DNA of 64,000 nt, from assembly GCF_022809355.1 (NCBI RefSeq), contig NZ_JAKZMM010000002.1, positions 89,467-153,466 of the forward strand, written 5' to 3'. The position numbers and the translations under genes are program-made. Of the stretch, positions 42,983 through 53,017 are shown piece after piece. A model generated the notes under the pieces. It made no database searches, was not told where the DNA came from, and saw only the letters and a program-made list of their open reading frames with translations. This stretch comes from Parabacteroides faecalis (lineage in GTDB: Bacteria > Bacteroidota > Bacteroidia > Bacteroidales > Tannerellaceae). Within the stretch, counting starts at the first letter, position 1. Each line of letters opens with the position of its first letter.

Positions 42983-43260
42983 TATAAAACGCCTTTTTCT
43001 TCCGGTAAGTTTCCGGTTCCATGAATTTCATTGGGATAAGTAATAAAACATTCGCCGCCTCTTACCTGATAAACGTCATCTCCAACCAGATAAGTCTGAT
43101 TTCCCCTCGCCAAATAACAGATTTCAATGGCATCATCATGGACATGCAAAGGAAGTACGGATTGTGCGTTACTATAATTGTATCGCCCAAACTCTTCAAA
43201 CACATGGATATCCAATTTGTGCATATCCAAAATAAGCCGACAGTCCTTTTTTGTTTTCAT
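42955..43260 (-). pseudogene. AraC-family regulator, N-terminal cupin fragment only
   Basis: A 101-aa frame with the AraC sugar-sensing cupin: LDIHVFEEFGRYNYSNAQSVLPLHVHDDAIEICYLARGNQTYLVGDDVYQVRGGECFITYPNEIHGTGNLPEEKGVLYWFS. The rest of the cupin and the two helix-turn-helix motifs (about 180 residues in the family) are absent; the frame ends after the junction with the transporter. It was probably the regulator of this locus. Whether the fragment is still made or binds sugar is unknown. Confidence 0.8.
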
Positions 43261-43380
43261 GATAGGGTTTCTGATCTGTTCAATTAAATATCTTCAAGGC
43301 AGCAAAGGATGAAAAACAAGCCGACAAGACTTGATACGATTGCTCTTTCAAACCTTGCCAGCTTGTCTGTTATCAGTATA

Positions 43381-44730
43381 TTAATACCAATCCGGTAAAG
43401 AATACGGATTCCGGTACTGATACCAATACAAACGATGTGCGGCAGCTTCCTTGTCATTGACAAAACTCAATGTAGCCGGATTCCATTTCACCGGACGACC
43501 TAATTCGAGGGCTATATTCGTCAGGCAACAGAGTGTATTGGTACTGCAACCCACTTCAACCGGGGCAATCGGATTCTCACGCGAACGGACACAATCAATA
43601 AAGTTCTGCATGTGCGGCGCGCTGGTTTCATACTGACCTTTTTCGATCTTCGTTTCCTTCTTCTCCAATAAGGACGGATCCGAACATTCAATATAACCAC
43701 GTGCTACCTTAATCCAACCTTTATCACCGATGAACTGAATACCCTGTGCATTCGGATTGTCTTCCCGATACGGCTGTTCGGTCATCACAATACCGTTGGC
43801 ATACTTCATGGTTGCGTATTTCGTTCCATTGTATCCTTTCGGGATAAATTCGACCGGTCCCGAACCATCCATACCAATGGCAGCCTGGGCAATATCAAAC
43901 ATGTGAGCTCCCCAGTCGGATGTATAACCGTTTCCGGTCTCGCGATACCAACGCCAAGCGCCCCACAACTGTTCGTTCTTTTCCGGATCCAAAGAGACAG
44001 GAGGACACAAATCCGGATGATAATGAATCTTCGGATCATTCAACGGTCCCATCCATTGATTGAAGTTTAAGTTATTGGGAACCGGCTGTTCCGGCAAATC
44101 AAAAGGTTTGGGAGGTTCGCCTACCCGGGCATAAATCTTTTCAATATGACCAATCGCACCTTGCTGTACCAAAGCTATGGCTTGCTGGAATTCCTTATCC
44201 GAACGCTGCTGGCTACCTACCTGAAGAACCCGTTTATTCTCACGAACGGCCTTCACCATCGCCAGTCCTTCTGTAATCGTATAAGCCAAAGGTTTCTGGC
44301 AATACACGTCTTTTCCCGACTGGCAACTATGAATGGTACACAAAGCATGCCAATGATCGGGTGTAGCAATCTCGATGGCATCAATATCCTTGCGTTCGAG
44401 CATTTCTTCATAGAATTCATACTGATCACACCGTTGCGGCATTCCGTTATCAGCCTGCCATTTGGTGATACGACGAACAAAACGTTCCCGTTTAATGGAA
44501 TCGACATCACAGCCGGCGGCAACCTGTACTCCCGGACATTGGGCAAATCCGCCAAAGTCACTTAAACCTTGCTGTCCTAAACCAATGAAACCCAATACCA
44601 CCCGATCACTCGGAGCGATGCGGACTCCATTCATACTCCAACTCGGCAAGATGGTCAATCCCGCCAAACCTAATGCTGAAAAGCCGAGAAACTCCCGGCG
44701 AGTCATTCCTTTCTTTTTTCCGTTTTCCAT
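43381..44730 (-). CDS. Gfo/Idh/MocA family oxidoreductase, Tat-exported
   Basis: A 449-aa protein with the twin-arginine signal TRREFLGFSALGLAGLTILPSWS. The Rossmann part is VVLGFIGLGQQGLSDFGG; the signature reads YCQKPLAYTITEG, with Gln in place of the usual Glu before the catalytic Lys-Pro, common in this exported subgroup. Second-domain marks are TSDWGAHMFDIAQAAIGM and YRNPYSLPDWY at the C-terminus. Only distantly similar to the gene at 37911. It is a single gene between the AraC fragment and palindrome array E, which lies 237 bp upstream. Substrate unknown. Confidence 0.92.
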   Translation of the reverse strand: MENGKKKGMTRREFLGFSALGLAGLTILPSWSMNGVRIAPSDRVVLGFIGLGQQGLSDFGGFAQCPGVQVAAGCDVDSIKRERFVRRITKWQADNGMPQRCDQYEFYEEMLERKDIDAIEIATPDHWHALCTIHSCQSGKDVYCQKPLAYTITEGLAMVKAVRENKRVLQVGSQQRSDKEFQQAIALVQQGAIGHIEKIYARVGEPPKPFDLPEQPVPNNLNFNQWMGPLNDPKIHYHPDLCPPVSLDPEKNEQLWGAWRWYRETGNGYTSDWGAHMFDIAQAAIGMDGSGPVEFIPKGYNGTKYATMKYANGIVMTEQPYREDNPNAQGIQFIGDKGWIKVARGYIECSDPSLLEKKETKIEKGQYETSAPHMQNFIDCVRSRENPIAPVEVGCSTNTLCCLTNIALELGRPVKWNPATLSFVNDKEAAAHRLYWYQYRNPYSLPDWY

Positions 44731-44966
44731 ATAAGTGTTTCCGTTAATAGTAATTAGAATGTGTTTTTCTAATTCTCTCTGTCAACATCCCGACAGAAAG
44801 TTGCCGCAATTTATCACTTTTCCAACAACCAGCCAAATACATGTTCCGAAAAAGATTCGGTTATCTGACTATTTTCTGTTTGGACTCGTCCTACCCAATA
44901 GCAAATAAACGTGTGATGTACAACTGATAGCCATCTATTTTCGCTATTTCGCTCGTTACATCTTAA

Positions 44967-45054
44967 TTTTTTGACAATAGTCGTAAAGCTTTTCCATATA
45001 TGTGATAAAGCTTTTTGACATATATGATAAAGCTTTACGACAGCTGTCAAAAAT
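44967..45054. repeat. palindrome array E: four 22-bp units
   Basis: Four units start at 44967, 44989, 45011 and 45033 (exact 22-bp period). Unit centres are palindromic, from GACAATAGTC through CATATATG (twice) to GACAGCTGTC. Unit junctions carry AAAGCTTT at 44984, 45006 and 45028, again 22 bp apart. Unit 4 is close to the reverse complement of unit 1, so the array has overall two-fold symmetry. The rest of 44731-45107 holds no gene or clear TAnnTTTG element. Confidence 0.87.
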
Positions 45055-45107
45055 ATAAAAGATAACGAGTTTCGTTCACTTCGTATGTTTAGGTTCAATT
45101 TATCACC

Positions 45108-46622
45108 TTAATTCAGTAGATCTTGCACTTGTTTCCACTCATTTCCATTATCATTGGGTTGTGGTTTTCCCGGCGTACTACGCCCTTCCCGGATATACTT
45201 CAAAAGTAAGTCTTTCAATTCTTTTACCTTATCCGGATATTCGGCCTGTACATTCTTCTGTTCCACCGGATCCGTTGCCATATTATACAATTGCACACGA
45301 GGCAACTTCGACAAGGCTTCCCGATTGCCTGGAGTCGGTTCACTCCATCCACCCGAACTGGCAGACAACAGTAATTTCCAATCTCCTTTTCGGATACTGA
45401 ATTCACCATTGATGGAATGATGCACAGTGGCTTCCCGGATAGGTTCCGTATAGTCGGTATTTACCAGAACAGGCATTAAAGAGAAACTGTCTTCACCTTC
45501 CGAATCGCGAATCGCCGTTTGTGTCAGATCGGCAAACGTTGCAAAGAAGTCGGTTAAACAAATGGTCTGATTCTCGCGATGTGGTACAATATTCCCAGGC
45601 CAACGAACCAGACATGGAATGCGATGTCCGCCATCAAACAAATCGGCTTTATGTCCCCGATATACATAACTTGGCAAATGCCCTTGCTGTTGCATAGACT
45701 TAATACCGGCAGCCGGACTACATCCGTTGTCTGACGTAAACACGATTAAAGTATTCTCATCAATCCCGGCATCTTTCACCGTCTGTAAGATCCTTCCGAC
45801 CAAGTGATCAACCATCAAAACAAAATCGCCATACGCACCAATGCCCGATTTCCCCTGGAATTCTTTCACAGGCAAAATAGGTGTATGAGGTGCCGGCAAT
45901 GGCAAATACAAGAAAAACGGCTGTTCTCCTTGGGCATGTTCTTGGATATAAGTTTCTGCCCTTCGGACAAAATTCGGCAAGCAATCTTCATGATCGAAAT
46001 CGGAAGCCGTCGGTCCTTTTCGCCAGAAACGTAAACCCTTATCTTCCGTCACCCGATCCGGCAAGGCCGTAGGTTGATTATTTTCCACATACACGTATGG
46101 ATCCATATCCAACGAACCAATAATACCATAGAAATAATCAAAGCCTCTTTCGGTCGGTCCACCGGTAATCGGCTTGGAAAAATCAATCTGGTCTTTGCCG
46201 GCTTCCATATTATGCCAGTTCCAACCCAAATGCCATTTGCCGATGCAGGCAGTTGTATAACCACCTCTTTTCAGCACAGTCGCTATGGTCGAACGATCCG
46301 GCTTGATAAAAGGCTTGTCATACCCGAACAGAACTCCTTCTTTCAACGTCGAACGCCAGTTATAACGTCCGGTCAGAATACCATAGCGAGTAGGCGTACT
46401 GACAGAAGAGCTCGAATGAGCATCTGTAAAACAAACTCCTTCAGAAGCCATCTGGTCCAAATGACTTGTCCGGATCTTGCCTCCGGGATTATACGTAGAA
46501 ACATCACCTATTCCCAAATCATCGGCCAAAATAAAAATAATATTCGGCTTCTTTTCCGCCGCTGTCACTGAAGACAAAGCGCCCAATGCAGCCAGCGAAC
46601 CTAATAATAAGCGTTTATTCAT
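45108..46622 (-). CDS. Ser-type sulfatase
   Basis: A 504-aa periplasmic S1-type sulfatase with a signal peptide (SLAALGALSSVTAAE). The metal site begins NIIFILADDLGIGDV, and the formylglycine site is the Ser of SVSTPTR (Ser75 in S-T-P-T-R), followed by YGILTGRY. HLGWNWH and FTSDNGCSPAAG supply other active-site residues. It is converted by an anaerobic maturase, not encoded here. The chosen start is the ATG at 46622, nine bases after the GH95 stop, which implies co-transcription. The sulfate position it attacks is not decidable. Confidence 0.94.
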   Translation of the reverse strand: MNKRLLLGSLAALGALSSVTAAEKKPNIIFILADDLGIGDVSTYNPGGKIRTSHLDQMASEGVCFTDAHSSSSVSTPTRYGILTGRYNWRSTLKEGVLFGYDKPFIKPDRSTIATVLKRGGYTTACIGKWHLGWNWHNMEAGKDQIDFSKPITGGPTERGFDYFYGIIGSLDMDPYVYVENNQPTALPDRVTEDKGLRFWRKGPTASDFDHEDCLPNFVRRAETYIQEHAQGEQPFFLYLPLPAPHTPILPVKEFQGKSGIGAYGDFVLMVDHLVGRILQTVKDAGIDENTLIVFTSDNGCSPAAGIKSMQQQGHLPSYVYRGHKADLFDGGHRIPCLVRWPGNIVPHRENQTICLTDFFATFADLTQTAIRDSEGEDSFSLMPVLVNTDYTEPIREATVHHSINGEFSIRKGDWKLLLSASSGGWSEPTPGNREALSKLPRVQLYNMATDPVEQKNVQAEYPDKVKELKDLLLKYIREGRSTPGKPQPNDNGNEWKQVQDLLN

Positions 46623-46630
46623 AAGTTTAT

Positions 46631-49174
46631 CTATTTTACGATGCATACTTGATACGTTTCATTTGCCGCTGTAGGAAATTCCACTTCATAATAAGAATAG
46701 ATCTGATTGTGCTGACGTTCTCCACTTCGGGCAATCTCGGTATTTCCTTTTACGATCGTAATGGGAGAAGCCGTACGGATCTTACACATTTTTCCAGCTA
46801 AAGAACGTATGGCAGCCTTTTGCAGACTACCTTCTTTCCATGTCATATCCACCTCGAAGTTACCCCGAGCCTTCAAACCACTCACCGTTCCCTCGGGCCA
46901 TACATCGGGTAAAGCAGGCAATAAATGCAAATATCCCGCATGGCTTTGCAATAACATTTCCGCGATTCCTGCCGTATAACCAAAGTTACCATCTATCTGG
47001 AAAGGAGGACACGCATCCAACATGCTTTTATAAAGTCCGCCACCTTTTCTTCCGGAACCAAATCCTACAGGATTAAATAAGTTGGATATAATCCGATAGG
47101 CATGATTGCCGTCCAACATACGAGCCCACATATTAATCTTCCAACCCATCGACCAACCAGTCGCTTCATCACCACGTATTTCTAATGTCTTTTTCACCGC
47201 CTTAAACAGTTCTGGTGTATCTGTCGTGATCTGATCTCCCGGATGGAATCCATACAAATGAGACAAATGCCGGTGTTTAGGATCTGTCTCCTGGAAATCA
47301 AACATCCATTCCTGTAACTGACCTTGCGCTCCGATCTGGTAAGGAAGTAACCGTTCCAGTTTATGCTGCAGTTCTTTCTGCAAATCCGGATCTACGCCTA
47401 ATTGCTGAGCCACGGCCAACGTACGGGTAAAGTTTTCCCGGATAATTGCCATATCCATTGTCGGTCCCATACTGATACCCGTTTGTTCTCCTTTCGGCGA
47501 GACAAACCAATTTTCCGGAGAAATACCGGCAGGCGTTACCCAATGTCCGTTTTCATCTTCCACTAACCAATCAGCAAAGAATTCGGCAGCACCTTTCATC
47601 AGCGGATAGGCCGTATCGCGCAAGAACTGTTCATCTTGCGTGAACTGATAGTGTTCCCATAAATGACTCGTCAGCCATCCTTGTACCATCGGCCAGAACG
47701 AAGCAGTCGGAACATTATCATTCGGCATTGTCTCTCTCCAAATAGAAGTATTATGATGTCCTACCCAACCTCGCATACCATACATTTCTGAAGCTGTCCG
47801 TTTGCCAGAAACCGCCATCTCTGATATCATCCGGAACAAAGGTTCATGGCACTCCGAAAGATTGGTCAGTTCAGCCGGCCAATAATTCATTTCGGTATTA
47901 ATATTGATCGTATACCCGCAATTCCAGGCAGGAATAGTATCTTTATTCCACATTCCCTGAAGATTCAACGGTTGTCCGCCCGGTCGTGAACCGGAGATCA
48001 TCAGGTAACGGCCATACTGAAACAGGGTTGCCGCCAAATCCGGATCACTCTGATCGGCAAACCGATCGATACGCTGATCTGTTGGCAAAGCCTTCTGCTC
48101 CGGTGAAGACACCAATTCCAAACTTACCCGATCGAATAAAGAACGAAAATCGGCTGTATGCCTTCTTTTCAGCGTCTCATAATCAAAAGCCAACGCCCGG
48201 TCAATCTTTTCAGCCGCTTTCTGAGCCGGATCAACTCCTTCCCGACTCGGGCTCTTGTCAAATCCATTAAAGCTCGTTGCCATACTCAGTAAGAAATAAA
48301 CTTCCTGCGTCTGGCTTACCCGGATTTCCTGATCCGTGATTTCTATTTTTCCATCCGGACAAATGGGCTTTACTTGTGCCTCAAAGAACATACCTTTCCC
48401 ATCTATCTCATCTCCATACAATACCCGCTTGTTAAACTTCCGCTTCCCGTCCGAATCATATAATTCCGGATGTTTATACTGGTCTCCCCAGCTTTCCATC
48501 TGCTCGAACGTTCTTCGCTCTACATAACCCGGAGCTTGGCCTTTCAACACCAGTTTTCCTTCTTCTTCCGATCCTTTTGCTGTTGGATGGACAGACGACA
48601 AGTTCAAAGAGACATCAATTCCATCCGCCTTATCGCTCTTGACATGAATAATAATCAGATCATCCGGATGAGAAGCAAATACTTCGCGTTCATATCGGAC
48701 ATCACCCACTTGATAAGTTGTCCGGTTAATCGCATCCGATAAGACAAGTTCCCGTTGATAATGGGTAACTTCACCTTCCCGATGATCCGTCAAATACAAG
48801 TCGCCCAAAGGCTGATAATACTGATGTAAACGTCCCAACCAATGTTTGCAGACCAAATCAGAGGCTTGTTTATACGCTCCGTTTTTCATCAGACGGATCA
48901 CACGCTCTTTCATCTCAGGAGTGATACGAACATCGGTAAAGGTCGTAGAAGGTTCGCCACTATAAAGCGTATTTTCATTCAACTGTAAATGTTCTTTCTG
49001 AGGATCACCGAACACCATGGCTCCCAATCGGCCATTGCCCAATGGCAAGGCTTCATTCCAATTAGCTGCCGGAGCATCATACCAAAGCCTTATGTCACGC
49101 GGCTTTTCTGTTTCTTGTACCGTACAGGCCAACAAAAACAGGCCTGCCAACCAAATATACAAATACTTCATCAT
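46631..49174 (-). CDS. alpha-L-fucosidase, GH95
   Basis: An 847-aa secreted lipoprotein ([10 protein letters not shown]). The GH95 order is clear: [29 protein letters not shown] at the N-terminus, then [28 protein letters not shown] (the Asn pair that activates water in inverting GH95 fucosidases), [13 protein letters not shown], and the C-terminal [17 protein letters not shown] and [25 protein letters not shown]95 enzymes usually release alpha-1,2-linked fucose, some act on L-galactose. It is the first gene of the unit upstream of a sulfatase; a TAnnTTTG element at 49221-49228 overlaps the first unit of palindrome array F. Confidence 0.95.
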   Translation of the reverse strand: MMKYLYIWLAGLFLLACTVQETEKPRDIRLWYDAPAANWNEALPLGNGRLGAMVFGDPQKEHLQLNENTLYSGEPSTTFTDVRITPEMKERVIRLMKNGAYKQASDLVCKHWLGRLHQYYQPLGDLYLTDHREGEVTHYQRELVLSDAINRTTYQVGDVRYEREVFASHPDDLIIIHVKSDKADGIDVSLNLSSVHPTAKGSEEEGKLVLKGQAPGYVERRTFEQMESWGDQYKHPELYDSDGKRKFNKRVLYGDEIDGKGMFFEAQVKPICPDGKIEITDQEIRVSQTQEVYFLLSMATSFNGFDKSPSREGVDPAQKAAEKIDRALAFDYETLKRRHTADFRSLFDRVSLELVSSPEQKALPTDQRIDRFADQSDPDLAATLFQYGRYLMISGSRPGGQPLNLQGMWNKDTIPAWNCGYTININTEMNYWPAELTNLSECHEPLFRMISEMAVSGKRTASEMYGMRGWVGHHNTSIWRETMPNDNVPTASFWPMVQGWLTSHLWEHYQFTQDEQFLRDTAYPLMKGAAEFFADWLVEDENGHWVTPAGISPENWFVSPKGEQTGISMGPTMDMAIIRENFTRTLAVAQQLGVDPDLQKELQHKLERLLPYQIGAQGQLQEWMFDFQETDPKHRHLSHLYGFHPGDQITTDTPELFKAVKKTLEIRGDEATGWSMGWKINMWARMLDGNHAYRIISNLFNPVGFGSGRKGGGLYKSMLDACPPFQIDGNFGYTAGIAEMLLQSHAGYLHLLPALPDVWPEGTVSGLKARGNFEVDMTWKEGSLQKAAIRSLAGKMCKIRTASPITIVKGNTEIARSGERQHNQIYSYYEVEFPTAANETYQVCIVK

Positions 49175-49220
49175 TCTCCCTTGTGTTTATAAGTTTATCC
49201 GTTTTTAGTTGAGTAATGCT

Positions 49221-49228
49221 CAAAGATA
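49221..49228 (-). promoter_or_regulatory. -7 element of the GH95 gene, overlapping palindrome array F
   Basis: TATCTTTG on the minus strand, 47 bp before the ATG. Its upstream side (49226 onward) is already array unit 1, so the array covers the -33 region. Confidence 0.6.
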
Positions 49229-49299
49229 CGTTACATCTCTCAAAACTTACAACGTATCTATCAGAACTTACGTTGTAAGTTTTCCTATTTACAACGTAT
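49226..49299. repeat. palindrome array F: four 21-bp units in alternating orientation
   Basis: Four 11-bp cores start at 49226, 49247, 49268 and 49289, exactly 21 bp apart: ATACGTTACAT, TTACAACGTAT, TTACGTTGTAA and TTACAACGTAT. Cores two and four are identical; core three reads as their inverse. AACTTACGTTGTAAGTT around core three is nearly a perfect palindrome. The array occupies almost the whole gap between the GH95 and PL8 genes. Confidence 0.87.
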
Positions 49300-49310
49300 T
49301 TTTAAAGCTC

Positions 49311-51509
49311 CTATTCATCGAATGATACCGAAACGCTACTGCCGGCATAAGCCCCTCGCGGCAAAGCGATAGACAAGAACGTTTCTTGCAATGCCGTATC
49401 ATAAGAACTTCGTATCTGGGTTGATGTATTGCCTGTTTCATATTTCCCGGAAAAAGAGACATGCAAATGTGATAATTTCCGAGAAGGATCAGCGACTGTC
49501 AATGATCTTAATCGGCCATTCGAATGATAACGAGCCATCAACAAAGCCGGAGAATCAACCCGTAATACGCCCCGATTCTGATCCAATTTCTGTTCCACTG
49601 CCCGATAACAAACCAGATAAACAAGACCTGTAGCCGGTTGTTCAACGGCTTGCAAATCTGTTGTATTCGATATTATCCGAATTTGTGGATCCTTTTGGTA
49701 GGCAGCCAAAGCCGCTTCATCCGTTTGGGGCAAGACAATATAAGAATAAGAACTTTGGGAAGGACGGATTCCATGATTTATCCGCAGTTTAAAGACAGGT
49801 TCCCGTATCGTATCTTTGGAGGCATCCGTCCGGTTACTCACACTAAACCAAGTACCGGCTGCTTCCTGGTTCATGAGTTCCAACGTCGTCTTATCCGGGA
49901 AAATATATCCGGTCTGATTATGCCAAACCCATTTCGTATCTTTCAACACATGATTCCCAGCCGGCAATACCGAACGTCCTTCTTCTCCCTCCACAATCAC
50001 AGGTCCTTCCAGATGATTCTGATTTAAAGTAGTTACTACGGCACCGGGCGAGGACGATTGAATACCTGCTCCCAAACAAACATATTCCCGATCAAAGAAG
50101 AACCAGCTTTTCCGGGCTTTCAAAGGTTGATGCGGACTAATAAAGTCGAATGCAGCAGCACCATACATACCATCGGTCACACCACCCACAAAGTCTGTCA
50201 ATCCTTCTTTCTGTATCTCATCCGCAGGAGGCATTTTATCCAGCAGACAAGTGGTCGTTCCCGGAATACAACACCAGTCATATACAGGCGAAAGATTAAA
50301 ATACTCATCGCCTGAAACCGATAAATAGTTGGTTCCATCCGCCCGGAAATGATTTTTTACTCCTTCTCCGTTATAAGGCTCTTCCATATTCCGATTACGG
50401 GTTGAATACATCCGGACAGAAGTGTAGTAGGAAGGTCGCTGGAAAACGAAATGTTCAGTCTGCCAAAAGAACTTGGCAAACGAAGCAGCCTGAAACTCCT
50501 CTCCTTTTCTTACCTTTACCACTTGCTGCAACTCATCCTTCCGGTAATCTGTTATGGCCAGTAATCTTTCGGGAGTCTGTGTACTGAAATATCCTTTCCG
50601 TTGAACACGGGTAATATCCCGATTCCGGATTCCCGTATCTTCGGTACGTCCATACACCATTTGCTTACACACACCATCCAAATAATAATCAACAGCCATT
50701 CGAAGAGATGTTTCCGAGAAACGGAAACGAGTAGACGAAACAAGGTCGGCCCACTCGGCGAAAACATTGATGTAATCCAATCCATAACTCAAGGTATTAT
50801 TTACCCGATCCGGACGATGATGAAAACTATAATCAGCCTGGATTCCTCGCTTTCCGGGTTCAACGATCTTTATTTCTCCTTCAATTACCTGCATGACATC
50901 ACTTACTTGCGCTGCGTCCCAACAGAACAAAGCTGTTTTAGCCTGCAAACCGGCTATTTTGATACGATCTCCACTCGGACGTGCACCAGAAGCATTCAGA
51001 TTAGCCCGACGCGCAATAGGCAACATACCATCTATTTGCCCTTTCGTCAAATGCTTATCCATCACCAATAGCATCGTAATAAACGAGGTCGGTGTACCGA
51101 TCTCGTTATTCCACCAGTTCTCACACTGAAAGTCATGTGCCAACCAATAAGCAAGTCCTTTATCGAAGGCCTGTTTCACAGATTTATTTCCCTTCCAAGG
51201 AGAACCTTTTTGCTGATAGGCAATCGCCAACTGGACCAGATTATTCAAATGTCGAACATGTTGAAAGGCGGTTCGTGACACATCTACATAATCTATACCC
51301 GGCCATGTTCCATCCGGACGAACAGTCTCAACAATCGTCCGGATCTGCTTGTCAGAGATCGGCACATCCAGCAATTGTTCCGTAACCTTTTCCCGCAAGT
51401 AAGCGACATCCTTGTCTTTTCCGGCTTGCATATCCAGCGTACCCATCCCCAGCAAACAGATAAGAATCAGTATTTTCCATAAATATTTTCCGAATTTGCT
51501 CATAAACAT
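49311..51509 (-). CDS. polysaccharide lyase family 8 (chondroitin/hyaluronate lyase-like)
   Basis: A 732-aa secreted lyase. The (alpha/alpha) toroid has NWWNNEIGTP (131-140), the catalytic His region DYSFHHRPDR (227-235), Tyr of LSYGLDYINVF, and RNRDITR (Arg site), followed by the super-sandwich and C-terminal beta domains. The family's TGAN motif, which holds a catalytic Asn about 52 residues before the His, reads SGARPSGD (174-181), so that Asn seems replaced by Arg. PL8 enzymes split uronate-containing glycosaminoglycans or xanthan-type chains. It follows two sulfatase genes with a 35-bp gap. Confidence 0.85.
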   Translation of the reverse strand: MFMSKFGKYLWKILILICLLGMGTLDMQAGKDKDVAYLREKVTEQLLDVPISDKQIRTIVETVRPDGTWPGIDYVDVSRTAFQHVRHLNNLVQLAIAYQQKGSPWKGNKSVKQAFDKGLAYWLAHDFQCENWWNNEIGTPTSFITMLLVMDKHLTKGQIDGMLPIARRANLNASGARPSGDRIKIAGLQAKTALFCWDAAQVSDVMQVIEGEIKIVEPGKRGIQADYSFHHRPDRVNNTLSYGLDYINVFAEWADLVSSTRFRFSETSLRMAVDYYLDGVCKQMVYGRTEDTGIRNRDITRVQRKGYFSTQTPERLLAITDYRKDELQQVVKVRKGEEFQAASFAKFFWQTEHFVFQRPSYYTSVRMYSTRNRNMEEPYNGEGVKNHFRADGTNYLSVSGDEYFNLSPVYDWCCIPGTTTCLLDKMPPADEIQKEGLTDFVGGVTDGMYGAAAFDFISPHQPLKARKSWFFFDREYVCLGAGIQSSSPGAVVTTLNQNHLEGPVIVEGEEGRSVLPAGNHVLKDTKWVWHNQTGYIFPDKTTLELMNQEAAGTWFSVSNRTDASKDTIREPVFKLRINHGIRPSQSSYSYIVLPQTDEAALAAYQKDPQIRIISNTTDLQAVEQPATGLVYLVCYRAVEQKLDQNRGVLRVDSPALLMARYHSNGRLRSLTVADPSRKLSHLHVSFSGKYETGNTSTQIRSSYDTALQETFLSIALPRGAYAGSSVSVSFDE

Positions 51510-51544
51510 ATGGACTTTTAATACCGTAAACTATAGTCACCGGC

Positions 51545-52996
51545 TCAATTATACAACTTCAAGGCTTCTTCCCACGTCATCTTACCCGGTTTCCCTCTCC
51601 AGAAATGACGATCCAAATCACAGAAGTCGTTGTTCTTCTTCATTTCCTCTTTCAGGATCCGTTTGTAGGCGTCTTTCTTAAAGGCATATTTCGCATCTGT
51701 TGCCAGATTAATCATTTCATCCGGGTCATTCGACAAATCAAACAGTTGTTCTGTTACAACACCATCCACATTATAAATGATGTATTTCCAATTGTCTTTC
51801 ACCAAAGCACGCTGGGAGCTATTATAAGCCAAGAACAACTGATCCCGATGTTTCTGTTCCGGGTTCTGCAAGACAGGTAAAAGAGAACGACCGGTTACCG
51901 ATGCTGCCGGCTGAATCTGCAATAAGTCGCAGACCGTCGGATAAATATCATACAAATAACAAAGGGATTCACTGCGTACACCTTTCTCCATTCCGGGAAC
52001 AACCATGACCAAAGGAACACTGATACTATGTTCATACAAGTTCTGTTTTCCCAACAAACCATGACGGCCAACAGCCAGTCCGTTGTCGGACGCAAAGATC
52101 AAGATCGTATTCTCCAACTCACCTTTCTCTCTTAATGTCTGTATAATACGACCGATCTGTACATCCACTTCACTAATCATGCCATAATAATCAGCCAGAT
52201 CTTTCCGGATCATTTCTTCTGTCCGAGGAAATGGCAACAAGACCTCATCCCGAATCTTTAGTTCTCCGTTGTCAAAAGGATGTTGTGGCAAATAGTTTAC
52301 CGGCAATTCCATCTCTTCCGGATGATAGGTATGACCGTATCCCGGATGCTGATTCCGTGGATCATGCGGTGAAGTAAAAGCCACGAAGGCAAAGAAAGGT
52401 CGATCGTTCTTCTTCCGTTCGGAAAGGAACTTCACCGCAGCATCGGCATACATTTCCGAAGAGAACTTATCGCCTACAAAAGGCTCTTTATATTCGGCTG
52501 TCGGATCATAGTGATGCAGACGAGGAGACATGTGACCATTTTGATTGTATTGGTGCATTCCTCCGAAAAAGATATGATCTCCTTTCTCAAACGAACGGTT
52601 AAAGGACTTCTTATCGGCATGCCATTTCCCGGTTCCGAACGTTTCATAGCCATTTGCCCGTAATAACTCCGGAAGAGTAACCTGTGATTCCGGAATAACG
52701 GCACCGTCTTGTTTCACCTGATAAACACCTCGTCCCGTCATAATCATAGCTCGGCTGGGCATTGACAAAGCACCGCCCAACGAACCATTGGTATAAGCAT
52801 GTCCGAAAGAGACGCCTTCCTGAACGATCCGATCAATGTTAGGAGAAACAACCTGCGTATTTCCATACGCATGAATGGACGTTTTCTGCATATCGTCCAC
52901 CAATATAAACAATACGTTTTTCTGCTCTTTCTTGGCAAAGCCAACTGTCGCTAATGCCGAAAGGCCTAATGCCAAACACAAAGTTCTGTTTTTCAT
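51545..52996 (-). CDS. Ser-type sulfatase
   Basis: A 483-aa periplasmic sulfatase (signal peptide ending TVGFAKK). Metal-site start NVLFILVDDMQKTS; formylglycine site Ser78 in SMPSR, followed by AMIMTGRG. Further active-site blocks are GKWHADKKSF, FTSPHDPR and FASDNGLAVGRHGLLGKQNLYEHS. It resembles heparan or iduronate-2-sulfatase-like members by the HDPR and GLLGKQNLYEH motifs, but specificity is inference. It is 21 bp after the sulfatase at 53018 and 35 bp before the lyase, forming one unit. Confidence 0.94.
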   Translation of the reverse strand: MKNRTLCLALGLSALATVGFAKKEQKNVLFILVDDMQKTSIHAYGNTQVVSPNIDRIVQEGVSFGHAYTNGSLGGALSMPSRAMIMTGRGVYQVKQDGAVIPESQVTLPELLRANGYETFGTGKWHADKKSFNRSFEKGDHIFFGGMHQYNQNGHMSPRLHHYDPTAEYKEPFVGDKFSSEMYADAAVKFLSERKKNDRPFFAFVAFTSPHDPRNQHPGYGHTYHPEEMELPVNYLPQHPFDNGELKIRDEVLLPFPRTEEMIRKDLADYYGMISEVDVQIGRIIQTLREKGELENTILIFASDNGLAVGRHGLLGKQNLYEHSISVPLVMVVPGMEKGVRSESLCYLYDIYPTVCDLLQIQPAASVTGRSLLPVLQNPEQKHRDQLFLAYNSSQRALVKDNWKYIIYNVDGVVTEQLFDLSNDPDEMINLATDAKYAFKKDAYKRILKEEMKKNNDFCDLDRHFWRGKPGKMTWEEALKLYN

Positions 52997-53017
52997 GATA
53001 ATCTATCTAATTTGTTT

